From Streptomyces sp. WZ-12 (lineage in GTDB: Bacteria > Actinomycetota > Actinomycetes > Streptomycetales > Streptomycetaceae), in contig NZ_CP118574.1 in assembly GCF_028898845.1 (NCBI RefSeq), positions 2,418,001-2,482,000 of the forward strand: 64,000 nt of DNA. The letters run 5' to 3'. Below are positions 50,500 to 58,881 of this stretch, one piece after another. The translations under genes and the position numbers were made by a program. Numbering within the stretch: the stretch's first letter is position 1; each line of letters starts with the position of its first letter. The notes beneath the pieces were generated by a model, which was not told where the DNA came from, ran no database searches, and saw only the letters and a list, made by a program, of their open reading frames with translations.

Positions 50500-52470
50500 A
50501 TGACCAGTACCCAGGTGGACCCCACTCCACCGCCCGCTGTCGCCGCACCGAGGTGGCGGTCCTGGCTGCTGGACGGGCTGAGCGAACAGGCGGCCCGGCA
50601 CCCCGGACCGCACGGCACGCCGCCCGCCGAGCACAAGGGGCACTCCTGGTGGCGGGTGATGTGCCTGACGGGTGTCGACTACTTCTCGACGCTGGGGTAC
50701 CAGCCGGGCATCGCGGCGCTGGCGGCCGGGCTGTTGTCGCCGTTCGCCACCCTGGTGTTGATCGCGCTGACGTTGCTCGGCGCGCTGCCCGTGTACCGGC
50801 GGGTGGCCAAGGAGAGCCCGCACGGCGAGGGTTCGATCGCCATGCTGGAGCGGCTGCTGCCCTGGTGGGCGGGGAAGTTGCTGGTGCTGGTGCTGTTGGG
50901 GTTCGCCGCCACGGACTTCGTCATCACGATGACGCTGTCGGCGGCGGACGCCTCGGCGCACGTCGTGGAGAATCCCTTCGCCCCCGCCGCGCTGCACGGC
51001 GCGAACCTGTGGATCACGCTGCTGCTGCTCGCCGCGTTGGGGGCGGTGTTCCTCAAGGGGTTCCGGGAGGCGATCGGGATCGCCGTGGCGTTGGTCGGCG
51101 TCTATCTGCTGCTCAACGTCGTCGTGCTGGCCGCGTCGGTCTCGCAGGTGCTGTCGCACCCGATCGCGATCGGCAACTGGTGGGAGGCGACGACCGCGCA
51201 GCACTCCTCGCCGCTGGCGATGGTGGCCGTGGCACTGCTGGTGTTCCCGAAGTTGGCGCTGGGCATGTCCGGTTTCGAGACCGGGGTGGCGGTGATGCCG
51301 CAGGTGCGCGGGGGCGCCGGGGACGACCCGGCCAAGCCGGCCGGCCGGATCCGGGACACCCGTCGGCTGCTGACCACCGCCGCGCTGATCATGAGCGGCT
51401 TCCTGCTGCTGTCCAGCCTGGCGACCACCATCCTGATCCCGCAGAGGGAGTTCGCCCCCGGCGGGGCGGCCAACGGGCGGGCGCTGGCGTATCTGGCGCA
51501 CCAGAACCTCGGTGAGGCGTTCGGGACGGTCTACGACATCTCGACCATCGCGATCCTGTGGTTCGCCGGGGCGTCCGCGATGGCCGGGCTGCTCAACCTC
51601 GTGCCGCGCTATCTGCCGCGGTACGGCATGGCGCCGGAGTGGACCCGCGCGGTGCGCCCGCTGGTGCTGATCTTCCTGGCCATCGCGTTCGTGATCACGA
51701 TCGTCTTCGACGCCAGCGTGGACGGCCAGAGCGGCGCGTACGCCACGGGCGTGCTGGTGTTGATGCTGTCGGCGTCGTTCGCCTCGACCGTCGCCGCGCG
51801 CCACCGGGGGCACCGGGGCGCGACCATCGGGTTCGGGGCGATCACCCTGGTCTTCGGGTACACCCTGGTCACCAACGTCATCGAGCGGCCGGACGGTTTG
51901 AAGATCGCGCTGCTGTTCATCGTCGGCATCCTGCTGACGTCGTTCGCCTCGCGGGTGCACCGGGCCTTCGAACTGCGCGCCGCGGACGTGGTGTTCGACG
52001 CGACCGCGGAGCGGCTGATCGAGGAGGCGATGGCGGCCGGCCCGCTGCGGGTGATCGCCAACGAGCCGGACGAGCGGAACGAGGAGGACTACCGGGCGAA
52101 GGAGTACAGCCAGCGCGAGGAGACCCATATCCCCGACGGCGGGCCGGTGTTGTTCCTGGAGGTGCTGGTCGAGGACTCGTCGGACTTCTCCGCCGAACTG
52201 CACGTGCACGGCGTGGAGCGGCACGGCACCCGGATCCTGCGGGTGGCCGGCGCCGGGGTGCCGAACACCATCGCGGCGGTGCTGATGCGGCTGCGGGAGC
52301 GGACGGGCCAGGTGCCGCACATCTACTTCAACTGGACCGAGGGCCATCCGTTCAGCCATCTGCTGCGGTTCCTGGTGTTCGGTGACGGCGAGGTCGCCCC
52401 GGTCACCCGCGAGGTGCTGCGGCGGGCCGAGCCGGACCTGCGGCGCCGGCCACGGGTCCACGTGGGCTGA
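50500..52470 (+). CDS. APC-superfamily permease, KimA-like (possible K+ importer)
   Basis: A 656-residue protein with about 12 membrane helices and a ~170-residue cytoplasmic C-terminal domain. The segment [41 protein letters not shown] and [20 protein letters not shown] resembles the KUP/KimA-type branch of the APC superfamily, which imports potassium with protons. The C-terminal part ([20 protein letters not shown]) is the usual soluble domain. The ATG follows AGGA. Amino-acid transport cannot be excluded on sequence alone. Confidence 0.8.
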   Translation: MTSTQVDPTPPPAVAAPRWRSWLLDGLSEQAARHPGPHGTPPAEHKGHSWWRVMCLTGVDYFSTLGYQPGIAALAAGLLSPFATLVLIALTLLGALPVYRRVAKESPHGEGSIAMLERLLPWWAGKLLVLVLLGFAATDFVITMTLSAADASAHVVENPFAPAALHGANLWITLLLLAALGAVFLKGFREAIGIAVALVGVYLLLNVVVLAASVSQVLSHPIAIGNWWEATTAQHSSPLAMVAVALLVFPKLALGMSGFETGVAVMPQVRGGAGDDPAKPAGRIRDTRRLLTTAALIMSGFLLLSSLATTILIPQREFAPGGAANGRALAYLAHQNLGEAFGTVYDISTIAILWFAGASAMAGLLNLVPRYLPRYGMAPEWTRAVRPLVLIFLAIAFVITIVFDASVDGQSGAYATGVLVLMLSASFASTVAARHRGHRGATIGFGAITLVFGYTLVTNVIERPDGLKIALLFIVGILLTSFASRVHRAFELRAADVVFDATAERLIEEAMAAGPLRVIANEPDERNEEDYRAKEYSQREETHIPDGGPVLFLEVLVEDSSDFSAELHVHGVERHGTRILRVAGAGVPNTIAAVLMRLRERTGQVPHIYFNWTEGHPFSHLLRFLVFGDGEVAPVTREVLRRAEPDLRRRPRVHVG

Positions 52471-52492
52471 CGCCGCCCGCTCCCCCGCCCGC

Positions 52493-52525
52493 ACTCGGCC
52501 GCCGGATCACTTCCGGCGGCCGAGT
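52493..52525. terminator. Bidirectional terminator hairpin
   Basis: A perfect 14-bp stem (52493-52506 with 52512-52525) and a 5-base loop lie between the permease stop and the convergent small membrane gene. The right arm covers the last codons of that gene. Confidence 0.75.
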
Positions 52526-52728
52526 ACTTTGGCGCGGGTGTGGGACCAGCCGGTGAGCAGGACACCGACGGCGGTCACGGCGAGGTAGGCGGCGAGCAGG
52601 ACCGGGAAGCCGGCGCCGAGCCAGCCGAGCAGACCGGTGTTGCCGTGGTCGAGGAGCAGGCGGACGGCGGCCTGGGCGGAGATCACCGTCAGGGCCATGC
52701 CGGCTATCTGGAGGACGTCGTACTTCAT
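52507..52728 (-). CDS. 73-residue two-helix membrane protein
   Basis: ATG 52728 has AAGGAG upstream. The product begins MKYDVLQIAGMALTVISAQA and has two hydrophobic helices (ALTVISAQAAVRLLL and FPVLLAAYLAVTAVGVLLTG) with a basic tail. Function unknown. It is divergent from the TetR-type gene at 52888, so it may be under that regulator's control. Confidence 0.75.
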   Translation of the reverse strand: MKYDVLQIAGMALTVISAQAAVRLLLDHGNTGLLGWLGAGFPVLLAAYLAVTAVGVLLTGWSHTRAKVLGRRK

Positions 52729-52887
52729 GGCACTCCTTGCCGAGGAGGGGAAGAGGGAAGGCCGGCGAGGCCGGGGCGAAGGGCGCCTCCGGGGCCGGAC
52801 GTTACGAACGTACCAATGGATGCGGTGTCGTATTAGGCTCTGTGGCTGCTGAGTTGGCTTTACGTCACAGTATTTGCGAGGTGCCGG

Positions 52888-53661
52888 GTGGGGGCGGAGC
52901 GAGTGGAAAAGGGGCGTGCGTGCCGGGTGTGCGGGGCGGCGTTGGCGCCGGCGGGGCGGGGCCGGCCGGCGGTGTACTGCTCGCGCAGTTGCCAGGGCCG
53001 GGCGTATCGACGCCGGAGGAATCCGCCGGTCCCACCCCCTCCGGTGCCCAGCGGGGAGGCGGGCGCGCCCGGGGCCGCGGCGGCGGCGAAGCGGCGGCGG
53101 ATCATCGAGGCGGTGTGGCGGATCGCGGCCGAGCGCGGACTGCACGCGGCGAGCATCCGGGAGGTGGCGGCGGAGGCCGGGGTGTCGGTGCGGGCGGTGC
53201 AGTACCACTTCGCGGACAAGCACCGGCTGTTGGTGGACGCGCTGCGGCAACTGCACGAGGAGAACGAGCGGATCGCGCGGGCCCGGATCCGCTTCGATCC
53301 GGCGGATCCGCGGGCGCTGCTGCGGGACGTGCTGGACGAGTTCCTGCCGCTGGACGCCCAACGGGCCGCGGCGCTGCGGGTGTTCGCGGCGTACTACGCG
53401 CGCAGCCTGACCGATCCGGCGCTGGCGCGGGTGTTCCTGCCCGGGGAGCATCCGCTGGAGGAGTTGGTGGCGTCGCTGCTCGGCATGGCGCGGGACGACG
53501 GGCGGCTGACGCCGGGGTTGGACCTGCGCCTGGAGGCCGATCTGCTGGTGGCCGCGGCGGTGGGGCTGGGCGGCGATGTGCTGCACGGGCGGCGGTCGTT
53601 GGCCCAGGTGCGGCGGGCGCTTGCGTACCGCCTGGGGACGCTCTTCAAGGAAGGGGCGTAG
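52888..53661 (+). CDS. TetR-family regulator with N-terminal zinc-finger-like motif
   Basis: A 257-residue protein from GTG 52888 (GAGGTG upstream); GTG 52903 is an alternative. Residues ~12-36 hold a four-cysteine motif, CRVCGAALAPAGRGRPAVYC and SRSC, as in small zinc-ribbon/FCS-type fingers. After a Pro-rich linker comes the TetR DNA-binding domain (IIEAVWRIAAERGLHAASIR, EVAAEAGVSVRAVQYHFADK) and a C-terminal ligand domain. The extra finger is uncommon in TetR regulators. The divergent small membrane gene is the nearest candidate target. Confidence 0.85.
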   Translation: MGAERVEKGRACRVCGAALAPAGRGRPAVYCSRSCQGRAYRRRRNPPVPPPPVPSGEAGAPGAAAAAKRRRIIEAVWRIAAERGLHAASIREVAAEAGVSVRAVQYHFADKHRLLVDALRQLHEENERIARARIRFDPADPRALLRDVLDEFLPLDAQRAAALRVFAAYYARSLTDPALARVFLPGEHPLEELVASLLGMARDDGRLTPGLDLRLEADLLVAAAVGLGGDVLHGRRSLAQVRRALAYRLGTLFKEGA

Positions 53662-53667
53662 GAGCCG

Positions 53668-53707
53668 GCGTCGGGGCCGCGCCGCGGATACGGCGCGGCC
53701 CCGACGC
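53668..53707. terminator. Bidirectional terminator hairpin
   Basis: A perfect 17-bp GC-rich stem (53668-53684 with 53691-53707) around a 6-base loop lies between the convergent TetR and acyltransferase genes. Confidence 0.78.
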
Positions 53708-53716
53708 GGCCCTCGC

Positions 53717-54937
53717 TCACCGCAGGGCCGGCTCCGGGTAGAAGTCCCGCGGCCGACCCTGGGCGTCCTTGAGGCGACCCAGCAGGCTGGCCGGGTATTC
53801 GATGAGCCAGTAGCTGGCGGTGGCCGCGACGAGCGCGGCGGCCAGCACGATCAACAGGGCCCAGGGGAAGCCGGCCGCGCCCAGCGGCAGCAGTCCGACG
53901 GTGTGCAGCACGAGCATGACCGGCTCGTGCCAGATGAACAGGCTGTAGCTGATCAGGCCGACTGCGGTGAGCCAACGGACCGTCAGGAAGCGGTTCCAGA
54001 AGGTCCGTTGGCGGATGTGGAGGGTGCTGAAGAGGAGCAGCAGCCACAGCGCGGAGGCGATGGGGTGGTAGTAGGTGAAGGTGAAGCCCTCGGCGTCGGA
54101 CTGGAGGGAGAGGCCGAAGAGGCCGGCCAGGGCGAGGGCGGTGAGGGTGAGCGCGGTGCGCGGGGTGAGGCGGGCCCGGTCGCCGAGGGCGGCCAGGGCC
54201 ACCGCCAGCCCCATGCCGGCCGCGAAGCCGCCGAAGCGGGCCTGTGGGCCGAAGTAGGCGACCCAGTCGGTGTGCGGGACGCCCAGGGCGTAGTGCGCGA
54301 CGGTGATCCAGGCCAGCGGTGCGGCGAAGAGGAGGAGGCAGCCAGCCGCGCAGAGCGCCACCCGGCTGCCGCGGCGGCGCAGGCGCCGGCAGGCACGGAC
54401 GGCGAGCGGGCCGAGGCCGACGAGGACAAAGTAGAAGAGCACCTCCAGGGAGAGCGACCAGGTGGGGCCGAGGGTGTAGAAGATCCGTTCCTGGTCGAAG
54501 ACGTGGGTGAAGGTGAGGTGCTCGAAGAGGTCCTGCCAGTTGCCGGGGAGGGTGGGGTTGCGGGTGGCCCAGACGACGAGGACGGCGAGGACGTAGAGCG
54601 GCAGGATGCGGATGGCCCGGCGGAAGAGGAAGGCGCGGGCCGGGCGGGTGGAGCCGCCGTCGATCGCGGCGCGGGCGTAGGAGAGGGTCAGCAGGAACGC
54701 CGACAGGACGAAGAAGAGGTCGATGACTTCGAGCGAGAGGACGGCGTTGAGGAGGGGGTTGTCGACCGGCGGGTGGGTGCCCCCGGCGTCGTAGGAGCTG
54801 TACTGCTGCCAGACGTGGAAGGCGACGGTGCTGAGGGCGGCCAGGCCGCGGAAGCCGTCGATGTCGCCGGGGGGACGGCGGCGCGTGGCGCCCTTGCGGG
54901 GGCGTGCCTGGAGGGGCGGGGCGGTGACGGTGGTCAT
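53717..54937 (-). CDS. Membrane acyltransferase (acyltransferase 3/OafA type)
   Basis: A 406-residue protein beginning MTTVTAPPLQARPRKGATRR with about 10 membrane helices. Helix 1 carries the family motif IDGFRGLAALSTVAFHVWQQ (catalytic His), and FFVLSAFLLTLSYAR follows. Later RRAIRILPLYVLAV and WHEPVMLVLHTVGLLPLG match AT3 proteins. They O-acylate exported polysaccharides or lipids in the cytoplasmic membrane. ATG 54937 overlaps the glycosyltransferase stop as ATGA, so it probably decorates that enzyme's product. Confidence 0.9.
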   Translation of the reverse strand: MTTVTAPPLQARPRKGATRRRPPGDIDGFRGLAALSTVAFHVWQQYSSYDAGGTHPPVDNPLLNAVLSLEVIDLFFVLSAFLLTLSYARAAIDGGSTRPARAFLFRRAIRILPLYVLAVLVVWATRNPTLPGNWQDLFEHLTFTHVFDQERIFYTLGPTWSLSLEVLFYFVLVGLGPLAVRACRRLRRRGSRVALCAAGCLLLFAAPLAWITVAHYALGVPHTDWVAYFGPQARFGGFAAGMGLAVALAALGDRARLTPRTALTLTALALAGLFGLSLQSDAEGFTFTYYHPIASALWLLLLFSTLHIRQRTFWNRFLTVRWLTAVGLISYSLFIWHEPVMLVLHTVGLLPLGAAGFPWALLIVLAAALVAATASYWLIEYPASLLGRLKDAQGRPRDFYPEPALR

Positions 54938-57297
54938 CGGCGGGCCACCGCCTTGGCGGCCTGGGCGCGGGGGGTGACCCGCCACCGCCGGTCGCCAAGC
55001 GCCTCCTTGAGGTGGGCCTGGCGGGCGACCATGTTCTTGAAGTGGCTGTAGAAGACGGTCGACACCAGGAGGTAGGACCAGAACCAGCGGCGGCGGGCGC
55101 GGAGTTCGGGGACGGCCAGGCGCCAGGCGAAGAGGGCCTGGACGGGGCCGGCGCCGAGGGTGAGGAGCAGGGCGAGGACGCAGACCGGGACCGCCCAGTT
55201 GAGGTGGTCGATGCCGCCGGCCTTCCAGGACGCGTAGAGCAGGATCGGCAGGATCTGCAGGGTCAGCCAGGGTTGGATCTCGCGCCAGCCCAACAGCACG
55301 AGCAGGCCGAATTTTTGACGCGCCGTCAAGATTGGTGAACGCAGGCCGCGCCAGAGGTGTTTGAGGGAGACCTGGAGCCAGCCCTGGGCCCAGCGGGAGC
55401 GCTGGTTCCACAGGGCGGTGAGGGTGGTGGGGGCGAGTTCGCGGGAGAGCAGGGTGCGGTCGACGGCGATGCGCGAACCGCGGGTCAGGGCGCGGAGGGT
55501 GGAGTCGATGTCCTCGGTGAGCATGGAGCCGTGCATCCGGGTGCGGGCGAGGACGTCGGTGCGCCAGAAGCCGTTGGAGCCGCCGAAGACGCCGAAGTCA
55601 TGGAGCCGGGTGCGACCGGGGTGACTGACCGCGTAGATCGCCTCGAACTCGACGGCGACGAGCCGGGCGATGCGGGAGCTGTCGCCGTTGCGGATGACGC
55701 AGTGGCCCTGGACGACGTCGTAGCCGTTGGAGAGCCAGTGCCAGGCGTTGCGGAAGGCGTGCGGGGCGGGGTGGTGGTCGGCGTCGAAGATGCCGACGAA
55801 CTCGCCGCGGACGCGGCTGACGGCGGCGTTGACGTTCTGCGCCTTGGAGGTGCTGCCGGCGACCGGCAGCAGGACCAGGCGGGGGTCGCGGGCGGCGATC
55901 TCGCGGAGGGTGTCCTCGACGGGCAGGGGGTGCGGCGTGTTGTAGGCGAGGACGATCTCCAGGCCGCCGGGGTAGTCCTGGCGCAGGAACGATTCGACGG
56001 TCTCGACGATGGTGGCGGCCTCGTTGGGGAGGTACGCGGCGATCACGGCGCTGGCCGGTGGGTAGGGGGCGCCGGGGAGTTCCGGGCGGGCCGGGGCGTC
56101 GAGCGCGTAGAGGCATTCGAGGATGATCAGCAGCGCGGAGAGCACCAGTCCGGCGACCACCACCCAGTACATGACCGAGCCGAGGTCCCAACCGGCCCGG
56201 TACGCCTGCTGGTAGAGGGCGAACGGCGCACCGATGCCCAGGAGCAGCGCCAGGATCGGGGAGAACGCGGAGAGCGCGGGGCGGAACAACGCGCGCAGCG
56301 GGGGCCGGCGGTGGCGGTTCGGGCTCTCCCGCATCCAGGGGGCGTAGCGGACGGGGCGCAGGTCGCGGTGGCGGAGCGCCTCGCGGGCCGCGTCGCGGGC
56401 CTGGTCGACGGCATCGGCGGCATCGGTGGCGTGGGTGAGCGGGAGCCAGCCGATGGCGGGGGTGAGGCGGACGTGCTCGTCGGCGACGACGAAGCGGGTG
56501 CCGGCGGCGGTGGTGGCGAGGGCGTCCAGGCTGCGCAGGGCGGCCTCCTCGTCGACGCCGGGGAGGAGCATCAGAAGGTGGCCGTCGTCGTCGCGGCCGT
56601 GGCGGTCGCAGACGCCGCCGAGTCGGTCGGCGACGCCGGCCAGGCGCTCGGCGACCTCACGGCGGATGCGGGGGCCGAACCGGTCCTCCAGGACAGCGAG
56701 TTCGGCGACGCCGATGACGGCGAGGACGCCGCCGTGCCGGGCGGCTCCGGGGCGCTTGAGCTCGCGGTCGAGCTCGTCGAGGAAGTGCGGACCGGAGTAG
56801 AGGCCGGTGCGGGGGTCCCGGAGCAACTGCTCCACGGGGACGGGGACGCGGCGGAGCTTGGCCTCGATGCGGGCGGAGAGTTCATCCGGATCGGAGACCT
56901 CGGGTATGCAGTCGTCGGCACCCTGGCGCAGCAGGTCGGCGACGCCGGCGGGGCCGGGGGTGCCGGTCACCATCAGGAGCGGCAGGGCCCGGCCGGCGGG
57001 GACGGTGCGCACCTCGCGGATGACGTCGACGGCGTGCCGGGCGTCGGGTTCGTCGAGGGCGACGACGGCGTCCGGGGGCGTCTGGCGGACGCGGGGGCCG
57101 GCCTCGCCGGGCGGGGCGTGGCTGACGTCGTGGCCGGTGGCGCGGAGGGTGTGGGCGAGGCGTTCCAGACGGGGGCCCGGGGTGCCGACGACCAGGACGT
57201 GGCCGGCGGGGTGGGTGACGGGTGGGGTGGGGTGGTCCGTTCCGCCGAGCAGAGCGGTGGGTGCGCCCTGGGAGTCTGCGTGGTGCGAAGTGAGCAC
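54934..57297 (-). CDS. Receiver/degenerate-GGDEF/glycosyltransferase 2 fusion
   Basis: A 787-residue protein; I choose GTG 57297, with AAAGGA upstream. Residues ~20-140 resemble a receiver (HVLVVGTPGPRLERLAHTLR, ADDCIPEVSDPDELSARIEA) and ~150-300 a GGDEF fold whose signature loop reads RDDDGHLLM rather than GGDEF. Membrane helices follow (~325-380), then the GT2 domain with GIFDADHHP, TEDIDST and the QRSRWAQGW motif, and further helices. The GT2 motifs are intact, so it should polymerise an exopolysaccharide. The N-terminal part may bind c-di-GMP or sense another signal. Confidence 0.85.
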   Translation of the reverse strand: MLTSHHADSQGAPTALLGGTDHPTPPVTHPAGHVLVVGTPGPRLERLAHTLRATGHDVSHAPPGEAGPRVRQTPPDAVVALDEPDARHAVDVIREVRTVPAGRALPLLMVTGTPGPAGVADLLRQGADDCIPEVSDPDELSARIEAKLRRVPVPVEQLLRDPRTGLYSGPHFLDELDRELKRPGAARHGGVLAVIGVAELAVLEDRFGPRIRREVAERLAGVADRLGGVCDRHGRDDDGHLLMLLPGVDEEAALRSLDALATTAAGTRFVVADEHVRLTPAIGWLPLTHATDAADAVDQARDAAREALRHRDLRPVRYAPWMRESPNRHRRPPLRALFRPALSAFSPILALLLGIGAPFALYQQAYRAGWDLGSVMYWVVVAGLVLSALLIILECLYALDAPARPELPGAPYPPASAVIAAYLPNEAATIVETVESFLRQDYPGGLEIVLAYNTPHPLPVEDTLREIAARDPRLVLLPVAGSTSKAQNVNAAVSRVRGEFVGIFDADHHPAPHAFRNAWHWLSNGYDVVQGHCVIRNGDSSRIARLVAVEFEAIYAVSHPGRTRLHDFGVFGGSNGFWRTDVLARTRMHGSMLTEDIDSTLRALTRGSRIAVDRTLLSRELAPTTLTALWNQRSRWAQGWLQVSLKHLWRGLRSPILTARQKFGLLVLLGWREIQPWLTLQILPILLYASWKAGGIDHLNWAVPVCVLALLLTLGAGPVQALFAWRLAVPELRARRRWFWSYLLVSTVFYSHFKNMVARQAHLKEALGDRRWRVTPRAQAAKAVARR

Positions 57298-58109
57298 CTG
57301 GCGTGGTCCTTTCTTGACTGCGGGGCACGCGGAGGCCGGCACGCGACGTCCCTCGGGCCGGCGGTGCCGTCCGGTCGCACGGCGTGGCGACCGGGGGCGT
57401 TGACGGTCCATGGGGCGTCGGTCCCGGTGGCCGTACGCGAGCAGGGCGGAGCAACCGCCCTGGCGCGGCGGCGGGTTGGGGCGCCGCGGGCCGGCTGGTC
57501 GGGCCGGCGGCTCCGGGTGCGCGCGGGGTGGGGACGGTGACAATCAGGCGGGGGGGGTGGGCGACGGTCGCGTGGGGCGCGCCGCCTCACCGCGCGGCGA
57601 TTGTCAGATGCATGACAGTCTGAGCTGCGCCGGCGTGCGTCTTCTCGCGGCGGAACGGAGGGCGGCACGACGGAGCGCGGCCCCGGCGGGCGCGCCCGGC
57701 ACGGCGAACTGCGGGCACCGGACCGCACGGTGGCGGTCGAGCGTGTATCGCATAGGTGAGGGTCCCATCCTGATCGGATTGTGGGGGGAGGACCGAATGT
57801 CAGGTGTACACCGACCGACCCCGCTCGGCAAGGCCCATCGGCACCCGCCAGCCTCGGGGATCACTGTGACACCGCACCTTCATCCACGTAACACCTTCAT
57901 TACGTCCCGCCGCCGCGAGGGCTTCGACGGGCGCTACCGCCTGGTCGGTACCGGCCCATCGGCCCTACCCGGTACGGGAGTTCTGACCTGGAGGTTCGTA
58001 CCTCTCTCTGGTCTGTTAATCTGCCCGCCCCTGGATGTTCCTCCATGTCCGCTCCCTTCCTCATCCCCCAGCACCCTCTCCTCGCCGGGTGCAGCGAGGT
58101 GTCGCGTAC
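57298..58109. other. Long divergent control region, non-coding
   Basis: These 812 bases separate the glycosyltransferase fusion (minus) from the HTH gene (plus). The first ~240 bases stay open in several frames only because GC is very high; I see no supported gene. A perfect 10-bp palindrome, GGTGTACACC, lies at 57803-57812, just after a GGGGGAGGACCGAATG that resembles a ribosome binding site plus start. The frame after it has no recognisable protein character. Most of this should be regulatory sequence for the exopolysaccharide genes. Confidence 0.45.
57803..57812. promoter_or_regulatory. Palindrome GGTGTACACC
   Basis: A perfect 10-bp palindrome in the 812-bp region between the glycosyltransferase fusion and the HTH regulator. 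It is a candidate operator; the binding protein is unknown. Confidence 0.3.
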
Positions 58110-58829
58110 GTGAACAGCGTTCCGTTCTCCCCCGTTCAGGCCCGATCCGCGCGGGCCCGGGTGGGCCTGACCACGCTTCAGGTCGCCCAGTCCATGGCGG
58201 CGTGCGGTGCGCCGGTGCACCCCGAGGCGGTCGAGGCGTGGGAGTACGGCTCCCTGACGCCCACCGAACCTCAACTCTTCGCGCTGGCCAATGTGTTGTG
58301 GTGCCCACCGGCGGTCCTGATGGGGGTGCAGCCGCGGTCGCTGGCCGAGCACCGGATGGCCCGGCAGGTGAGCGTGGAGCGGCTCGCGCAGCGGGTGGGG
58401 ATGGACCCGGACGCGTACCGGGCCGCGGAGGCGGCCAACCAGTGGCACGGCGACTACCGGCAAACCAAGGCGCTGGTGGAGGCGTTGGGTCTGTCGCTGC
58501 GCGAACTGATCGGCGTGATGGGGCGGTTCGAGGAGTTGGCCGGGCATCTGCGGGCGGCGATCGAGGGCCGCTGGAAGTCGCACATCGCCCCGATCACCGA
58601 GATCACCACGTTGAACCGGACGCGGGTGAGCGATGCGCTGCGCACCATGCACGGCGAGTTCGCGGACTTCTCCGAGCGGTACATGGGGCATGTGGTGGGA
58701 CGGAGCGGCGACGCCCGGCTGAAGGAGATCGCGGCCGAGCGGTCGGCGTATCTGCGACGGCTGGTCGACCACTTCTGGGAGCTGATCGGGGAGGCGGGCG
58801 AGGCGCCGCCGTTCAACTCGGTGCGCTGA
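58110..58829 (+). CDS. Helix-turn-helix regulator, tandem XRE-like domains
   Basis: A 239-residue protein from GTG 58110 (GAGGTG eight bases upstream). Two HTH-like units are visible: LTTLQVAQSMAACGAPVHPE with EAWEYGSLTPTEPQLFALAN (about 14-62), and QVSVERLAQRVGMDPDAYRA with KALVEALGLSLRELIG (about 86-132). A helical C-terminus (RLKEIAAERSAYLRRLVDHF) follows. No ligand domain is recognised. It faces the glycosyltransferase fusion across the long intergenic region and could control it. Confidence 0.8.
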   Translation: MNSVPFSPVQARSARARVGLTTLQVAQSMAACGAPVHPEAVEAWEYGSLTPTEPQLFALANVLWCPPAVLMGVQPRSLAEHRMARQVSVERLAQRVGMDPDAYRAAEAANQWHGDYRQTKALVEALGLSLRELIGVMGRFEELAGHLRAAIEGRWKSHIAPITEITTLNRTRVSDALRTMHGEFADFSERYMGHVVGRSGDARLKEIAAERSAYLRRLVDHFWELIGEAGEAPPFNSVR

Positions 58830-58840
58830 GGCGGCGGGAC

Positions 58841-58868
58841 GGCGGGCGGGACGGCGGTTCCGCCCGCC
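58841..58868. terminator. Terminator-like hairpin
   Basis: GGCGGGCGG (58841-58849) pairs with CCGCCCGCC (58860-58868) around a 10-base loop, between the convergent HTH regulator and nucleobase permease genes. Confidence 0.6.
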
Positions 58869-58881
58869 GACCGCCGTCGGG

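Noticed and set aside
57797..58109. Possible gene starting at ATG 57797 after GGGGGAGGACCGA
   Set aside because: The ribosome binding site looks good, but the frame shows no recognisable protein features and runs through the HTH gene in the wrong frame.
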